A stretch of 5,407 nucleotides of DNA from Maritimibacter sp. (GTDB lineage: Bacteria; Pseudomonadota; Alphaproteobacteria; Rhodobacterales; Rhodobacteraceae): positions 1-5,407 of the forward strand of contig JAGRMP010000375.1 in assembly GCA_020441225.1 (NCBI GenBank), written 5' to 3'. Each line of letters begins with the position of its first letter. The first letter of the stretch is position 1. Positions 1 through 5,215 of the stretch are shown here, in pieces. The notes under the pieces are model-generated. The model saw nothing but the letters and a program-made list of their open reading frames with translations. It searched no databases and had not been told where the DNA came from. The position numbers and the translations under genes are program-made.

Positions 1-117
1 ATCGGCAAGCAGCGCCACGGGCCGATCGGCAATGTCGAGCTGAGCTTCGAGGGCGAATTCACCCGCTTCGGCAACCTGGTGAAGACCTGGCAACAGGGCA
101 CCGGCGATGGATACTAG
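1..117 (+). CDS. dnaB: Replicative DNA helicase DnaB, C-terminal fragment (5' end outside window)
   Basis: Reading frame 1 is open from the window edge to a TAG at 115-117 and gives 38 residues. The segment IGKQRHGPIGNVELSFEGEF followed by TRFGNL matches the end of the RecA-like ATPase domain of DnaB, where a 'KqRhGPtG.v.l.F....trF.nl' strand-turn-strand is highly conserved. DnaB is the hexameric, ATP-driven helicase that unwinds DNA at the bacterial replication fork. Only this tail is visible, so Walker A and B motifs and the N-terminal domain cannot be checked. The last residues (WQQGTGDGY) form a short non-conserved tail. The stop lies inside the start region of the next gene, so the two are probably co-transcribed. 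A phage or plasmid DnaB homologue cannot be excluded from this piece alone, but the neighbours look chromosomal. Confidence 0.85.
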   Translation: MGKQRHGPIGNVELSFEGEFTRFGNLVKTWQQGTGDGY

Positions 118-631
118 CGCGGGGTCGGGCCGCAAGACCGCGGCCGCGCCCTGGGCGCCGCTGCTTGCCGACCCGACCGCCCGCGCAGATCTGGGCCGGG
201 CCCTGGCGCCGCTCCTGACGGCCGAGGTGACCCGGCGGTTGCCTGCCGAACTCGCCTTCGACCCGCAGGACGGCGATATCGACGCCTGGATCGCCCGGGC
301 CGACGGGATCGCGCGGATCCACACGATTACAAGGACGGACACCGGGGCGCTTGCCGGGCTGCTCCTGCTGTCTTCCGCAGACGATTGCGACGGGCGCGAT
401 CTGATGATCGGGTATTTCCTCGGCCGCGCACATTGGGGCGCCGGGCTGGCCAGCGACATGCTCGCCGGGCTGGTCGAACGGCTCGACCGGGGGCCACGTC
501 GGCGGCTGCTCGCCGGGACCGACGGCGACAATCTGGCGTCGCAGCGGGTGCTGGAAAAGGCCGGGTTCGAGCGTGACCGGTCACCCGGGCGGCAGGACCG
601 TGTCACCTTTGGCCGGGCGTGCGGCAGCTGA
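107..631 (+). CDS. GNAT-family N-acetyltransferase (RimJ/RimL-like)
   Basis: This 174-residue protein has the two landmarks of the GNAT fold. Residues 101-119 (IGYFLGRAHWGAGLASDML) match motif A, the acetyl-CoA pyrophosphate-binding loop, with HWGAGLA in place of the usual 'yWGrGyA'. Residues 142-154 (NLASQRVLEKAGF) match the 'N..S.rvleKlGF' signature near the C-terminus. This arrangement is typical of the Acetyltransf_3 group related to RimJ/RimL. The enzyme should transfer acetyl from acetyl-CoA to an amine in the cytoplasm; the acceptor cannot be told. The N-terminal 60 residues are Ala/Arg-rich and diverged, so the substrate side is not recognisable. The ATG at 107 lies 11 bases inside the dnaB end, with a weak AGGG at 95-98 eight bases upstream, suggesting translational coupling to dnaB. 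The length is normal for the family. Confidence 0.8.
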   Translation: MDTSAGSGRKTAAAPWAPLLADPTARADLGRALAPLLTAEVTRRLPAELAFDPQDGDIDAWIARADGIARIHTITRTDTGALAGLLLLSSADDCDGRDLMIGYFLGRAHWGAGLASDMLAGLVERLDRGPRRRLLAGTDGDNLASQRVLEKAGFERDRSPGRQDRVTFGRACGS

Positions 632-647
632 CCCGGCCCGCGCCGCA

Positions 648-669
648 CCGCCTCCGGCGGAGCTCCGCC
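648..669. repeat. GC-rich palindrome/hairpin after the GNAT stop
   Basis: GGCGGAGCTCCGCC at 656-669 is a perfect 14-bp palindrome. The left half can instead pair upstream as CCGCC-TCC-GGCGG (648-660), so the two structures are mutually exclusive. It starts 16 bases after the GNAT stop codon. No T-run follows, so it is not a standard intrinsic terminator. It could be an mRNA 3'-end stabiliser, a protein-binding site or a chance product of high GC. Confidence 0.4.
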
Positions 670-723
670 CATCGTCGTCCCGCCCTGCACACCGGCGCTT
701 TCCGCGATCCTCGGCATCGGTCA

Positions 724-776
724 CAATGGCCGCGGCGTGAAACGCCGGCCGAGCCGACCCCGCATCGCGGCCATTG
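724..776 (+). promoter_or_regulatory. Structured leader: 11-bp inverted repeat enclosing two small hairpins
   Basis: CAATGGCCGCG (724-734) and CGCGGCCATTG (766-776) are perfect inverted repeats. The 31 bases between them contain two further perfect stems: GCGT/ACGC (735-738 with 742-745, GAA loop) and CGGC/GCCG (746-749 with 753-756, CGA loop). As RNA this would be a three-way junction closed by an 11-bp stem. As DNA it would be two half-sites whose centres are about 42 bp apart, close to four helical turns, and so on one face. It lies 33 bases before the DUF1800 start. A role in regulating the operon is an inference; the pairing is directly visible. Confidence 0.45.
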
Positions 777-794
777 GCAGCGGCCCCTCATGAC

Positions 795-799
795 GGGAG
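795..799 (+). promoter_or_regulatory. Ribosome binding site for the DUF1800 gene
   Basis: GGGAG lies 10 bases before the GTG at 810. It supports GTG 810 over the upstream in-frame TTG at 774, which has no such site and falls within the inverted-repeat arm. Confidence 0.55.
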
Positions 800-809
800 A
801 CGAAACAGC

Positions 810-2174
810 GTGTCCACAGCCACTTTAGCGGCCATCCGGTACGGTACCGGGCTGTCGCCCCGCATCGCGCTCGCCGCTGATGCCGACGCGGTGCTGGCAC
901 AGCTTGCGGGCCCGGACCAGGCCGCGGCGCAGTTCCCCATCGCCGGGCTCGCCGACCTCTGGCCTTTGATCGCCGAATACGGCGCCGCGCGGCGTGACAG
1001 CAGCGCCGGACGCGCCGGCGGCGCCGAGCGGTACAAAGCCGCCCGAGCGGCGATCCGCGACAGGCTCAACGCCGGCATCCGCGCGCGGCTGATGCGCGGG
1101 GCGCTGGCGGCGGACGGGTTTCGCGAACGGCTGACCTGGTTCTGGGCCGACCACTTCACCGTGCGGGCCACGAGCGTACGCTACCGCCCCGGTCCCGCGA
1201 CCTATGTCGAAGACGCGATCCGGCCGCATGTGGCGGGCAAGTTTTCCGACATGCTGCGCGCCGCCGCGATCCATCCGGTGATGTTGGCCTATCTCGATCA
1301 GGACAGTTCGATCGGCCCGGAAAGCCGGGTCGGACAACGCAAGGACGGCGGGCTCAACGAAAACCTCGCGCGCGAGATCCTGGAGCTGCACACGCTCGGC
1401 GTGGGGGCGCAGTTCACCCAAACCGATGTGACCGAGTTCGCCGAACTCCTCACCGGGCTCACCTTCACCGTTGAGGACGGGTTCCGGTTCCGCCGCCGCT
1501 GGGCCGAACCCGGCGCGGAACGCGTGCTGGGCAGCCGCTACGGTGGCAAAGGCCCGGCGAAGCGCAAGGACATTTTCGACGCTCTCGACGATATCGCCCA
1601 CATGCCCACGACCGCTGCGCATCTGGCCCATAAGCTCGCGGTGCATTTCATATCCGACACCCCCGACCCCGACCTCGTCATGCAGATGACCCATGCCTAC
1701 CTGGCGAATGACACCGATCTCGCACGGGTCTACGAGGCCATGCTGGCCCACCCGAAAGCCTGGACCCCGCTCGGGGCCAAGGCGCGCCAGCCCTTCGAGT
1801 TCATCACCGCCGCGCTGCGGGCGCTCGGCACGGCCGAAACCCGGCTCGCCACGCTCACCAACGGCGAGCTCAACCGGTTGATCCTGCGCCCGCTCGCGCG
1901 AATGGGGCAGCCCTACGAACAGCCGCCGGGACCGAACGGCTGGCCGGAAGACGCCGAAGCCTGGATCACCCCGCCGGCACTTGCCGAACGGATCGCCTGG
2001 GCGATGAACGTGAAAGCGCTGCACGACGGTCCCCTGCCCGAGCCCGCGGAATTCGTCGCAACGGCGCTCGGCGACCTCGCGCCTGCCGATCTGACCCAGG
2101 CGGTGCGGATGTCCGAGAGCACGCGCGCGGGGCTGGGCCTCGTGCTCGCCTCGCCCGCGTTCAACCGGCGTTAG
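810..2174 (+). CDS. DUF1800 family protein, partner of the DUF1501 protein
   Basis: This 454-residue protein shows the full order of DUF1800 signatures. An N-terminal AAIRYGTGLSPR is at 7-18, LTWFWADHFTV at 108-118, HPVMLAYLDQDSSIGPESR at 155-173, GLNENLAREILELHTLGV at 181-198, TDVTEFAELLTGL at 205-217, AHKLAVHFIS at 273-282, and QPPGPNGWPEDAEAWITPPA at 371-390, ending in LASPAFNRR. The family is widespread and usually sits next to a DUF1501 gene, as here; its biochemical role is not established to my knowledge. I see no signal peptide or membrane span, so it is either cytoplasmic or moves with its Tat-exported partner (inference). GTG 810 was chosen because it has a Shine-Dalgarno and gives the family's normal N-terminus. 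The stop overlaps the ribosome binding site of the DUF1501 gene. Length is typical, with no sign of truncation. Confidence 0.92.
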   Translation: MSTATLAAIRYGTGLSPRIALAADADAVLAQLAGPDQAAAQFPIAGLADLWPLIAEYGAARRDSSAGRAGGAERYKAARAAIRDRLNAGIRARLMRGALAADGFRERLTWFWADHFTVRATSVRYRPGPATYVEDAIRPHVAGKFSDMLRAAAIHPVMLAYLDQDSSIGPESRVGQRKDGGLNENLAREILELHTLGVGAQFTQTDVTEFAELLTGLTFTVEDGFRFRRRWAEPGAERVLGSRYGGKGPAKRKDIFDALDDIAHMPTTAAHLAHKLAVHFISDTPDPDLVMQMTHAYLANDTDLARVYEAMLAHPKAWTPLGAKARQPFEFITAALRALGTAETRLATLTNGELNRLILRPLARMGQPYEQPPGPNGWPEDAEAWITPPALAERIAWAMNVKALHDGPLPEPAEFVATALGDLAPADLTQAVRMSESTRAGLGLVLASPAFNRR

Positions 2175-2177
2175 GAG
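2173..2177 (+). promoter_or_regulatory. Ribosome binding site overlapping the DUF1800 stop codon
   Basis: AGGAG begins inside the TAG stop of the DUF1800 gene (2172-2174) and lies six bases before the DUF1501 ATG at 2184. Ribosomes finishing the first gene would uncover or feed this site, so the two proteins are probably made in a fixed ratio. Confidence 0.8.
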
Positions 2178-2183
2178 AAACCG

Positions 2184-3479
2184 ATGTCTTCCCAACTCGA
2201 CCTCGACCGCCGCCGGTTCCTGCGCCTGAGCGCCGCCCTCGGCTGCTCCGCCGCCGCCGCGCCGCTGATGACCCGGGTCACGTTCGCCGCGGTGCCCGGC
2301 GACAACCGGCTTGTCGTGCTCATCCTGCGCGGTGCGATGGACGGGCTCGACGTGTTGCGCCCGGTGGGCGATCCGGATTTCGCCGGGCTGCGCGGCCCGG
2401 ATGTTGCGGGCGAAAAACCGGCCGCCGATCTCGACGGGTTCTTCGCCCTGCACCCGGCGCTCGCCGATCTGCTGCCGATGTGGCGCGCGGGTGGGCTCGG
2501 CTTCGCCCACGCGGTCTCGACCCCCTACCGCAACAAGCGCAGCCATTTCGACGGTCAGGACATCCTCGAAGCGGGCAGCGGGCTCGACGTGCCCGACAGC
2601 CAGATCCGCGACGGCTGGCTCAACCGGCTGATCCAGGCCCTGCCCGGCGCCACCGGCGAGACCGCCTATGCGATCGGGCTCGACCAGCTCAAGGTGATCT
2701 CGGGCGCGGCCCCGGTCCGGCAATGGAGCCCCGACGCGCGGATCGAACTCGACGCCCAGAGCCGCCGCCTGCTCGAACGGCTCTATGAAGGCGACCCGCT
2801 GTTTCATGCCGCCGGCAACACGGCCTTCGATCTCGCCGAGGCCGCGCTCGCGAACGAAACCGACGCGGCGCAAAGCGGGGAAATGGTGGGCGACATGGCC
2901 GAAGACATGGCGGACGGCATGGCTGGCGACATGTCGGAAAGAACGGCACGTGAAACGGCGAAGGCGCCCCGCCGCGCCGGAGTATCCGCGGCGGGCCTCG
3001 CCGCTTTCGCCGCACGAAAGCTGCGGGCCGAAGCGCGGATCGCGGCGTTCTCGATCAACGGCTGGGATACCCATCGCGACCAGCGTCAGGTGCTCGGCGG
3101 ACGGCTCGAAGCCCTCGCCGCCGCGCTCGGCGCGCTCGAACGGGGGCTCGGACCCGAGGTCTGGGGCAAGACCACCGTTCTGGCCATGACCGAGTTCGGC
3201 CGCACGGTGCGCGCCAACGGAACCGCCGGCACCGATCACGGTACCGGCGGGGCGATGCTGCTCGCGGGCGGCGCGGTGCGCGGCGGGCGGGTCCTGGGCG
3301 ACTGGCCCGGGCTCGACGAATCGTCGCTCTATGAACGCCGCGACCTGATGCCCACCCGCGATGTGCGCGCCTTTGCCGGCTGGACCATGCGCGGGCTGTT
3401 CGGGCTCGACCGCAGCCTGATCGAGGGCAGCGTTTTCCCCGGTCTCGACATGGGGGACGATCCGGGGGTGCTGCTGTGA
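2184..3479 (+). CDS. DUF1501 family protein with twin-arginine signal, alkaline-phosphatase-like fold
   Basis: This is a 431-residue exported protein. DRRRFLR at 8-14 followed by an Ala/Leu-rich stretch is a clear twin-arginine (Tat) signal, with likely cleavage around residues 36-37 (TFAAVPGD). The mature part has the DUF1501 signatures: LVVLILRGAMDGLD at 43-56, KRSHFDGQD at 118-126, INGWDTHRDQ at 291-300, MTEFGRT at 335-341 and GTDHGTGG at 349-356. The family is related to the alkaline phosphatase/sulfatase superfamily, and the conserved Asp and His residues probably bind metal; the substrate is unknown. Residues 234-250 hold five Met residues exactly four apart, in an Asp/Gly/Ala-rich insert lying between the usual conserved blocks. 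It follows the DUF1800 gene by nine bases and is translationally coupled to it. Tat export suggests folding with its cofactor in the cytoplasm and action in the periplasm. Confidence 0.93.
   Translation: MSSQLDLDRRRFLRLSAALGCSAAAAPLMTRVTFAAVPGDNRLVVLILRGAMDGLDVLRPVGDPDFAGLRGPDVAGEKPAADLDGFFALHPALADLLPMWRAGGLGFAHAVSTPYRNKRSHFDGQDILEAGSGLDVPDSQIRDGWLNRLIQALPGATGETAYAIGLDQLKVISGAAPVRQWSPDARIELDAQSRRLLERLYEGDPLFHAAGNTAFDLAEAALANETDAAQSGEMVGDMAEDMADGMAGDMSERTARETAKAPRRAGVSAAGLAAFAARKLRAEARIAAFSINGWDTHRDQRQVLGGRLEALAAALGALERGLGPEVWGKTTVLAMTEFGRTVRANGTAGTDHGTGGAMLLAGGAVRGGRVLGDWPGLDESSLYERRDLMPTRDVRAFAGWTMRGLFGLDRSLIEGSVFPGLDMGDDPGVLL
2883..2942 (+). repeat. In-frame 12-bp tandem repeat coding a Met-rich insert in the DUF1501 protein
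   Basis: ATG codons recur at 2883, 2895, 2907, 2919 and 2931, exactly 12 bases apart. The units are similar, for example ATGGTGGGCGAC, ATGGCCGAAGAC, ATGGCGGACGGC and ATGGCTGGCGAC. They encode MVGD, MAED, MADG, MAGD and MSER. Because the period is a multiple of three, gain or loss of units would keep the frame. The units have diverged in sequence, so this is not a fresh expansion. Confidence 0.8.
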
Positions 3480-3482
3480 TCC

Positions 3483-3511
3483 TTGCCGCGCCTGGTGGCC
3501 TGACCTAGGGT
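3483..3511 (+). promoter_or_regulatory. Candidate sigma-70 promoter for the NYN nuclease gene
   Basis: TTGCCG at 3483-3488 and TAGGGT at 3506-3511 are separated by 17 bases and resemble -35 and -10 elements. The expected start point, six to eight bases past the -10, falls at 3517-3519, on the ATG at 3518. No Shine-Dalgarno precedes that ATG. The transcript would therefore be leaderless or nearly so, which is common in several alphaproteobacteria. The match is moderate and unconfirmed. Confidence 0.45.
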
Positions 3512-3517
3512 CGCGCC

Positions 3518-4099
3518 ATGATCGTCCCCTTCCTTCTCCTGCTCGTGTCGCTCGCGGGCGTTGCCGTCGCCCTCACCCAGCCCGGCTGGTCGGACCTGCT
3601 GCTGGTGGCCGCGCCCTCGGCCCTCGCGAGCCTGTATCTGATGCTGCGCGCCCTGGGCGGGCGGTCGAAATCCACCGGAGATGCGGGACAGGTGATCCTC
3701 GACGGTTCCAACGTCATGCATTGGCGCGACGGCAAGCCGGAGATCGCCACCCTGCGCGAGGTGCTGGACCATGCGCAGGCGAAGGGCTTCACCCCCGGTG
3801 TCGTGTTCGACGCCAACGCCGGCTATCTGCTGTTCGAGCGCTATGTGGACGACCGGGCCTTTGCCAAGGCGCTCGGGCTCAGGGCCGACCGCGTGCTGGT
3901 GGTGCCCAAGGGCGAGCCGGCCGACCCGACGATCCTGGCCGCCGCCCGCGATCTGGGCGCGCGGATCATCTCGAACGACCGGTTTCGCGACTGGCGCACG
4001 GAGTTTCCCGAACTCGCCATGCCCGGTTATCTGATCCGCGGCGGCTACCGCGACGGGGCGCTGTGGCTCGACGTGGATCTGCCCCGCACGGCGGCCTGA
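3518..4099 (+). CDS. Membrane-anchored NYN/PIN-like putative ribonuclease
   Basis: This 193-residue protein has two parts. Residues 2-20 and about 26-45 are hydrophobic and likely form a membrane hairpin; the Arg/Lys at 44, 49 and 51 put the rest in the cytoplasm. From residue 57 on it resembles NYN domains of the Regnase (Zc3h12a) type. The matching segments are QVILDGSNVMHW at 58-69 (Asp62, Asn65), GVVFDANAGYLL at 94-105 (Asp98), PADPTILAAARDLGARIISN at 134-153 (Asp136), and NDRFRDW at 153-159 (Asp154, Asp158). These acidic residues would bind Mg2+ for RNA cleavage. Where the family often has two adjacent Asp, this protein has Ala135-Asp136. The function as an RNase is inferred from the family; the RNA target is unknown. 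The gene follows the DUF1501 gene by 38 bases but seems to have its own promoter, and it runs tail-to-tail into the aldo/keto reductase gene. Confidence 0.75.
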   Translation: MIVPFLLLLVSLAGVAVALTQPGWSDLLLVAAPSALASLYLMLRALGGRSKSTGDAGQVILDGSNVMHWRDGKPEIATLREVLDHAQAKGFTPGVVFDANAGYLLFERYVDDRAFAKALGLRADRVLVVPKGEPADPTILAAARDLGARIISNDRFRDWRTEFPELAMPGYLIRGGYRDGALWLDVDLPRTAA

Positions 4100-4107
4100 G
4101 CGCGGAC

Positions 4108-5103
4108 CTAACGTTCCCTCGCCGGCCCCTCTGGCGGGCGGTCGATCAGTGCCTCGATCTCGTCCGTCACGCCTGCAGGCAGCGGGCCGAGGGCCATCGC
4201 GGCGGCGTTTTCCTCGGCCTGGGCCACGGTCTTGGCGCCCGGCACCGGGATCAGCGCGGGCGATTTGGCGAGCAGCCAGCCGAGCGCACCCTGCCCGAGC
4301 GTCCGGCCGCCGGCGGTGAGCAGCTCGCGCACCGCGTCGAGCTTTGCCACCAGCCCGTCCGACACCCGGCCGTCCTTGAAATAATCGAGCCAGTCGAAGG
4401 TGTTGGCCCGGATGTCGTCCTTGGCCACCTGCTGCCCGGCGGCGAACTTGCCGGTGAGCAGCCCCATGGCGAGGGGCGAGCGGATGAGCTGCTGGAGCCC
4501 GTGGCGCTCGGCCATCGCGTGCTGCGAGGGCGCGTCGAAGAACAGGTTCATCGTGTATTCGACGCCCGCGAAGCCCGGCCAGCCGGCGGCGGCGTCGAGC
4601 CGTTCGGGGAAATCGGTGCTCCAGCCGTAGCTGCCGATCTTGCCCGCGCCGCGCAGCGCTTCGAGCGTGTCGAAAACCTCGGGCACCGCATCGACCGGCA
4701 GGGTGTTGATATGGCACAGCAGCACGTCGATCCGGTCGCGCCTGAGCCGGGCAAGGCTCGCCTCGGTCGAGGCGCGGATCGCGTCGGGGCCGGCGTCGTC
4801 GCGGATCACCTGGCGGGTCTCGCGGTCGAAGACGGGGCCGAATTTCGACACCACCACCGAGCCCGCGCGGTTACCGAGCACCTGGCCCAGAAGCTCTTCG
4901 GAATGCCCTGCGCCATAGACGGCGGCGGTGTCGAACACCCGCACGCCCTGGGCCCAGGCCGCCTCGATGGTGCGGGCGCTTTCGGCGTCGTCGCTGCCCG
5001 AGTAGCCGAGCGGCGTGTCGCCCGCCCAGAACGGGCCGCCGATGGCCCAGCAGCCCATGCCGATCCGGGGGGCGCCTTCGAGGGGGTTCGGGTGCAGGGT
5101 CAT
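4108..5103 (-). CDS. Aldo/keto reductase
   Basis: This 331-residue protein of the aldo/keto reductase superfamily (TIM barrel, NADPH-dependent carbonyl reduction or alcohol oxidation, cytoplasmic) has all four catalytic residues. Asp58 and Tyr63 lie in VFDTAAVYGAGHSEE, Lys87 in VVVSKFGP and His131 in DVLLCHINTLP. Near the C-terminus, ALIPVPGAKTVAQAEENAAA (283-302) is the usual site for the NADP 2'-phosphate and adenine. The bulk of the sequence suggests the group of bacterial proteins often annotated as general stress or L-galactose/pyridoxal-type reductases; the true substrate cannot be read off. The start was set at 5103, not the upstream in-frame ATG at 5130, because AAGGAG lies seven bases before it and the protein then begins at the normal family N-terminus. 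The gene is convergent with the NYN gene, with eight bases between the stops. Confidence 0.92.
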   Translation of the reverse strand: MTLHPNPLEGAPRIGMGCWAIGGPFWAGDTPLGYSGSDDAESARTIEAAWAQGVRVFDTAAVYGAGHSEELLGQVLGNRAGSVVVSKFGPVFDRETRQVIRDDAGPDAIRASTEASLARLRRDRIDVLLCHINTLPVDAVPEVFDTLEALRGAGKIGSYGWSTDFPERLDAAAGWPGFAGVEYTMNLFFDAPSQHAMAERHGLQQLIRSPLAMGLLTGKFAAGQQVAKDDIRANTFDWLDYFKDGRVSDGLVAKLDAVRELLTAGGRTLGQGALGWLLAKSPALIPVPGAKTVAQAEENAAAMALGPLPAGVTDEIEALIDRPPEGPARER

Positions 5104-5110
5104 GGGCGGT

Positions 5111-5116
5111 CTCCTT
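5111..5116 (-). promoter_or_regulatory. Ribosome binding site for the aldo/keto reductase
   Basis: AAGGAG on the minus strand lies seven bases before the ATG at 5103. It is the strongest Shine-Dalgarno in the window and it decides the start: the in-frame ATG at 5130 lies upstream of it. Confidence 0.85.
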
Positions 5117-5125
5117 TTTCCGCGT

Positions 5126-5154
5126 ATCATGCCGCGAAGCGGCGCGAATGTCGC
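5126..5154 (-). promoter_or_regulatory. Candidate promoter for the aldo/keto reductase
   Basis: On the minus strand GCGACA (5154-5149) and CATGAT (5131-5126) are 17 bases apart, each matching four of six consensus bases. Transcription would begin near 5119, just ahead of the Shine-Dalgarno. The spacer contains a small hairpin. The match is weak, and transcription could also come through from the upstream gene. Confidence 0.3.
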
Positions 5155-5180
5155 GCGCGTCCGGGCTTGCGCGAACGCAA
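5131..5180. repeat. Cluster of three small hairpins in the spacer upstream of the aldo/keto reductase
   Basis: Three perfect stems follow one another: GCCGC/GCGGC (5131-5143, GAA loop), GCGCGA/TCGCGC (5142-5156, ATG loop) and TTGCG/CGCAA (5167-5180). On the minus strand the third has a TTCG tetraloop. The first two overlap by two bases and cannot both form fully. The third lies 35 bases past the stop of the right-edge gene but has no T-run after it. A termination, stabilising or protein-binding role is possible but unproven. Confidence 0.35.
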
Positions 5181-5215
5181 CCGCGCTTTCAGAGCTGCAA
5201 GCCTCGGGCGCGCGG

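Larger units (their letters stand above)
632..809. other. Non-coding leader between the GNAT gene and the DUF1800 gene
   Basis: This 178-base gap has no convincing gene. Short frames that cross it lack a ribosome binding site and recognisable products. It contains a 14-bp palindrome near the GNAT stop and a long inverted repeat with nested hairpins ending 33 bases before the DUF1800 start. A weak -10-like CACAAT lies at 722-727, but the region 17-18 bases upstream of it is a poor -35 match, so no promoter can be called with confidence. Confidence 0.6.

Noticed and set aside
774..809. TTG at 774 as the start of the DUF1800 gene
   Set aside because: It has no Shine-Dalgarno, lies inside the inverted-repeat arm, and adds 12 residues unlike the family N-terminus. 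GTG 810 with GGGAG is better.
790..828. A 12-codon leader peptide (ATG 790 to TAG 828) overlapping the DUF1800 start
   Set aside because: No ribosome binding site precedes the ATG, and the peptide has no run of regulatory codons.
2235..2247. Lipoprotein signal in the DUF1501 protein (ALGC around Cys21)
   Set aside because: The residue three before the Cys is Ala rather than Leu/Val/Ile, so the lipobox is poor. A plain Tat signal cleaved later fits better.
825..3239. An 804-codon open frame on the minus strand spanning both DUF genes
   Set aside because: It lies opposite two well-matched genes and crosses their junction. Its Gly/Arg/Glu-rich product has no recognisable domain. Both sense genes share the same codon phase, and strong third-position G/C bias removes stop codons from that antisense frame.
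3329..4717. A 462-codon minus-strand open frame across the DUF1501 end, the NYN gene and the reductase
   Set aside because: It overlaps three better supported genes, has no ribosome binding site, and its composition is that of a shadow frame.
5104..5130. Nine-residue N-terminal extension of the aldo/keto reductase from ATG 5130
   Set aside because: The strong AAGGAG at 5111-5116 lies downstream of that ATG and serves ATG 5103. The extension is basic and unlike the family.
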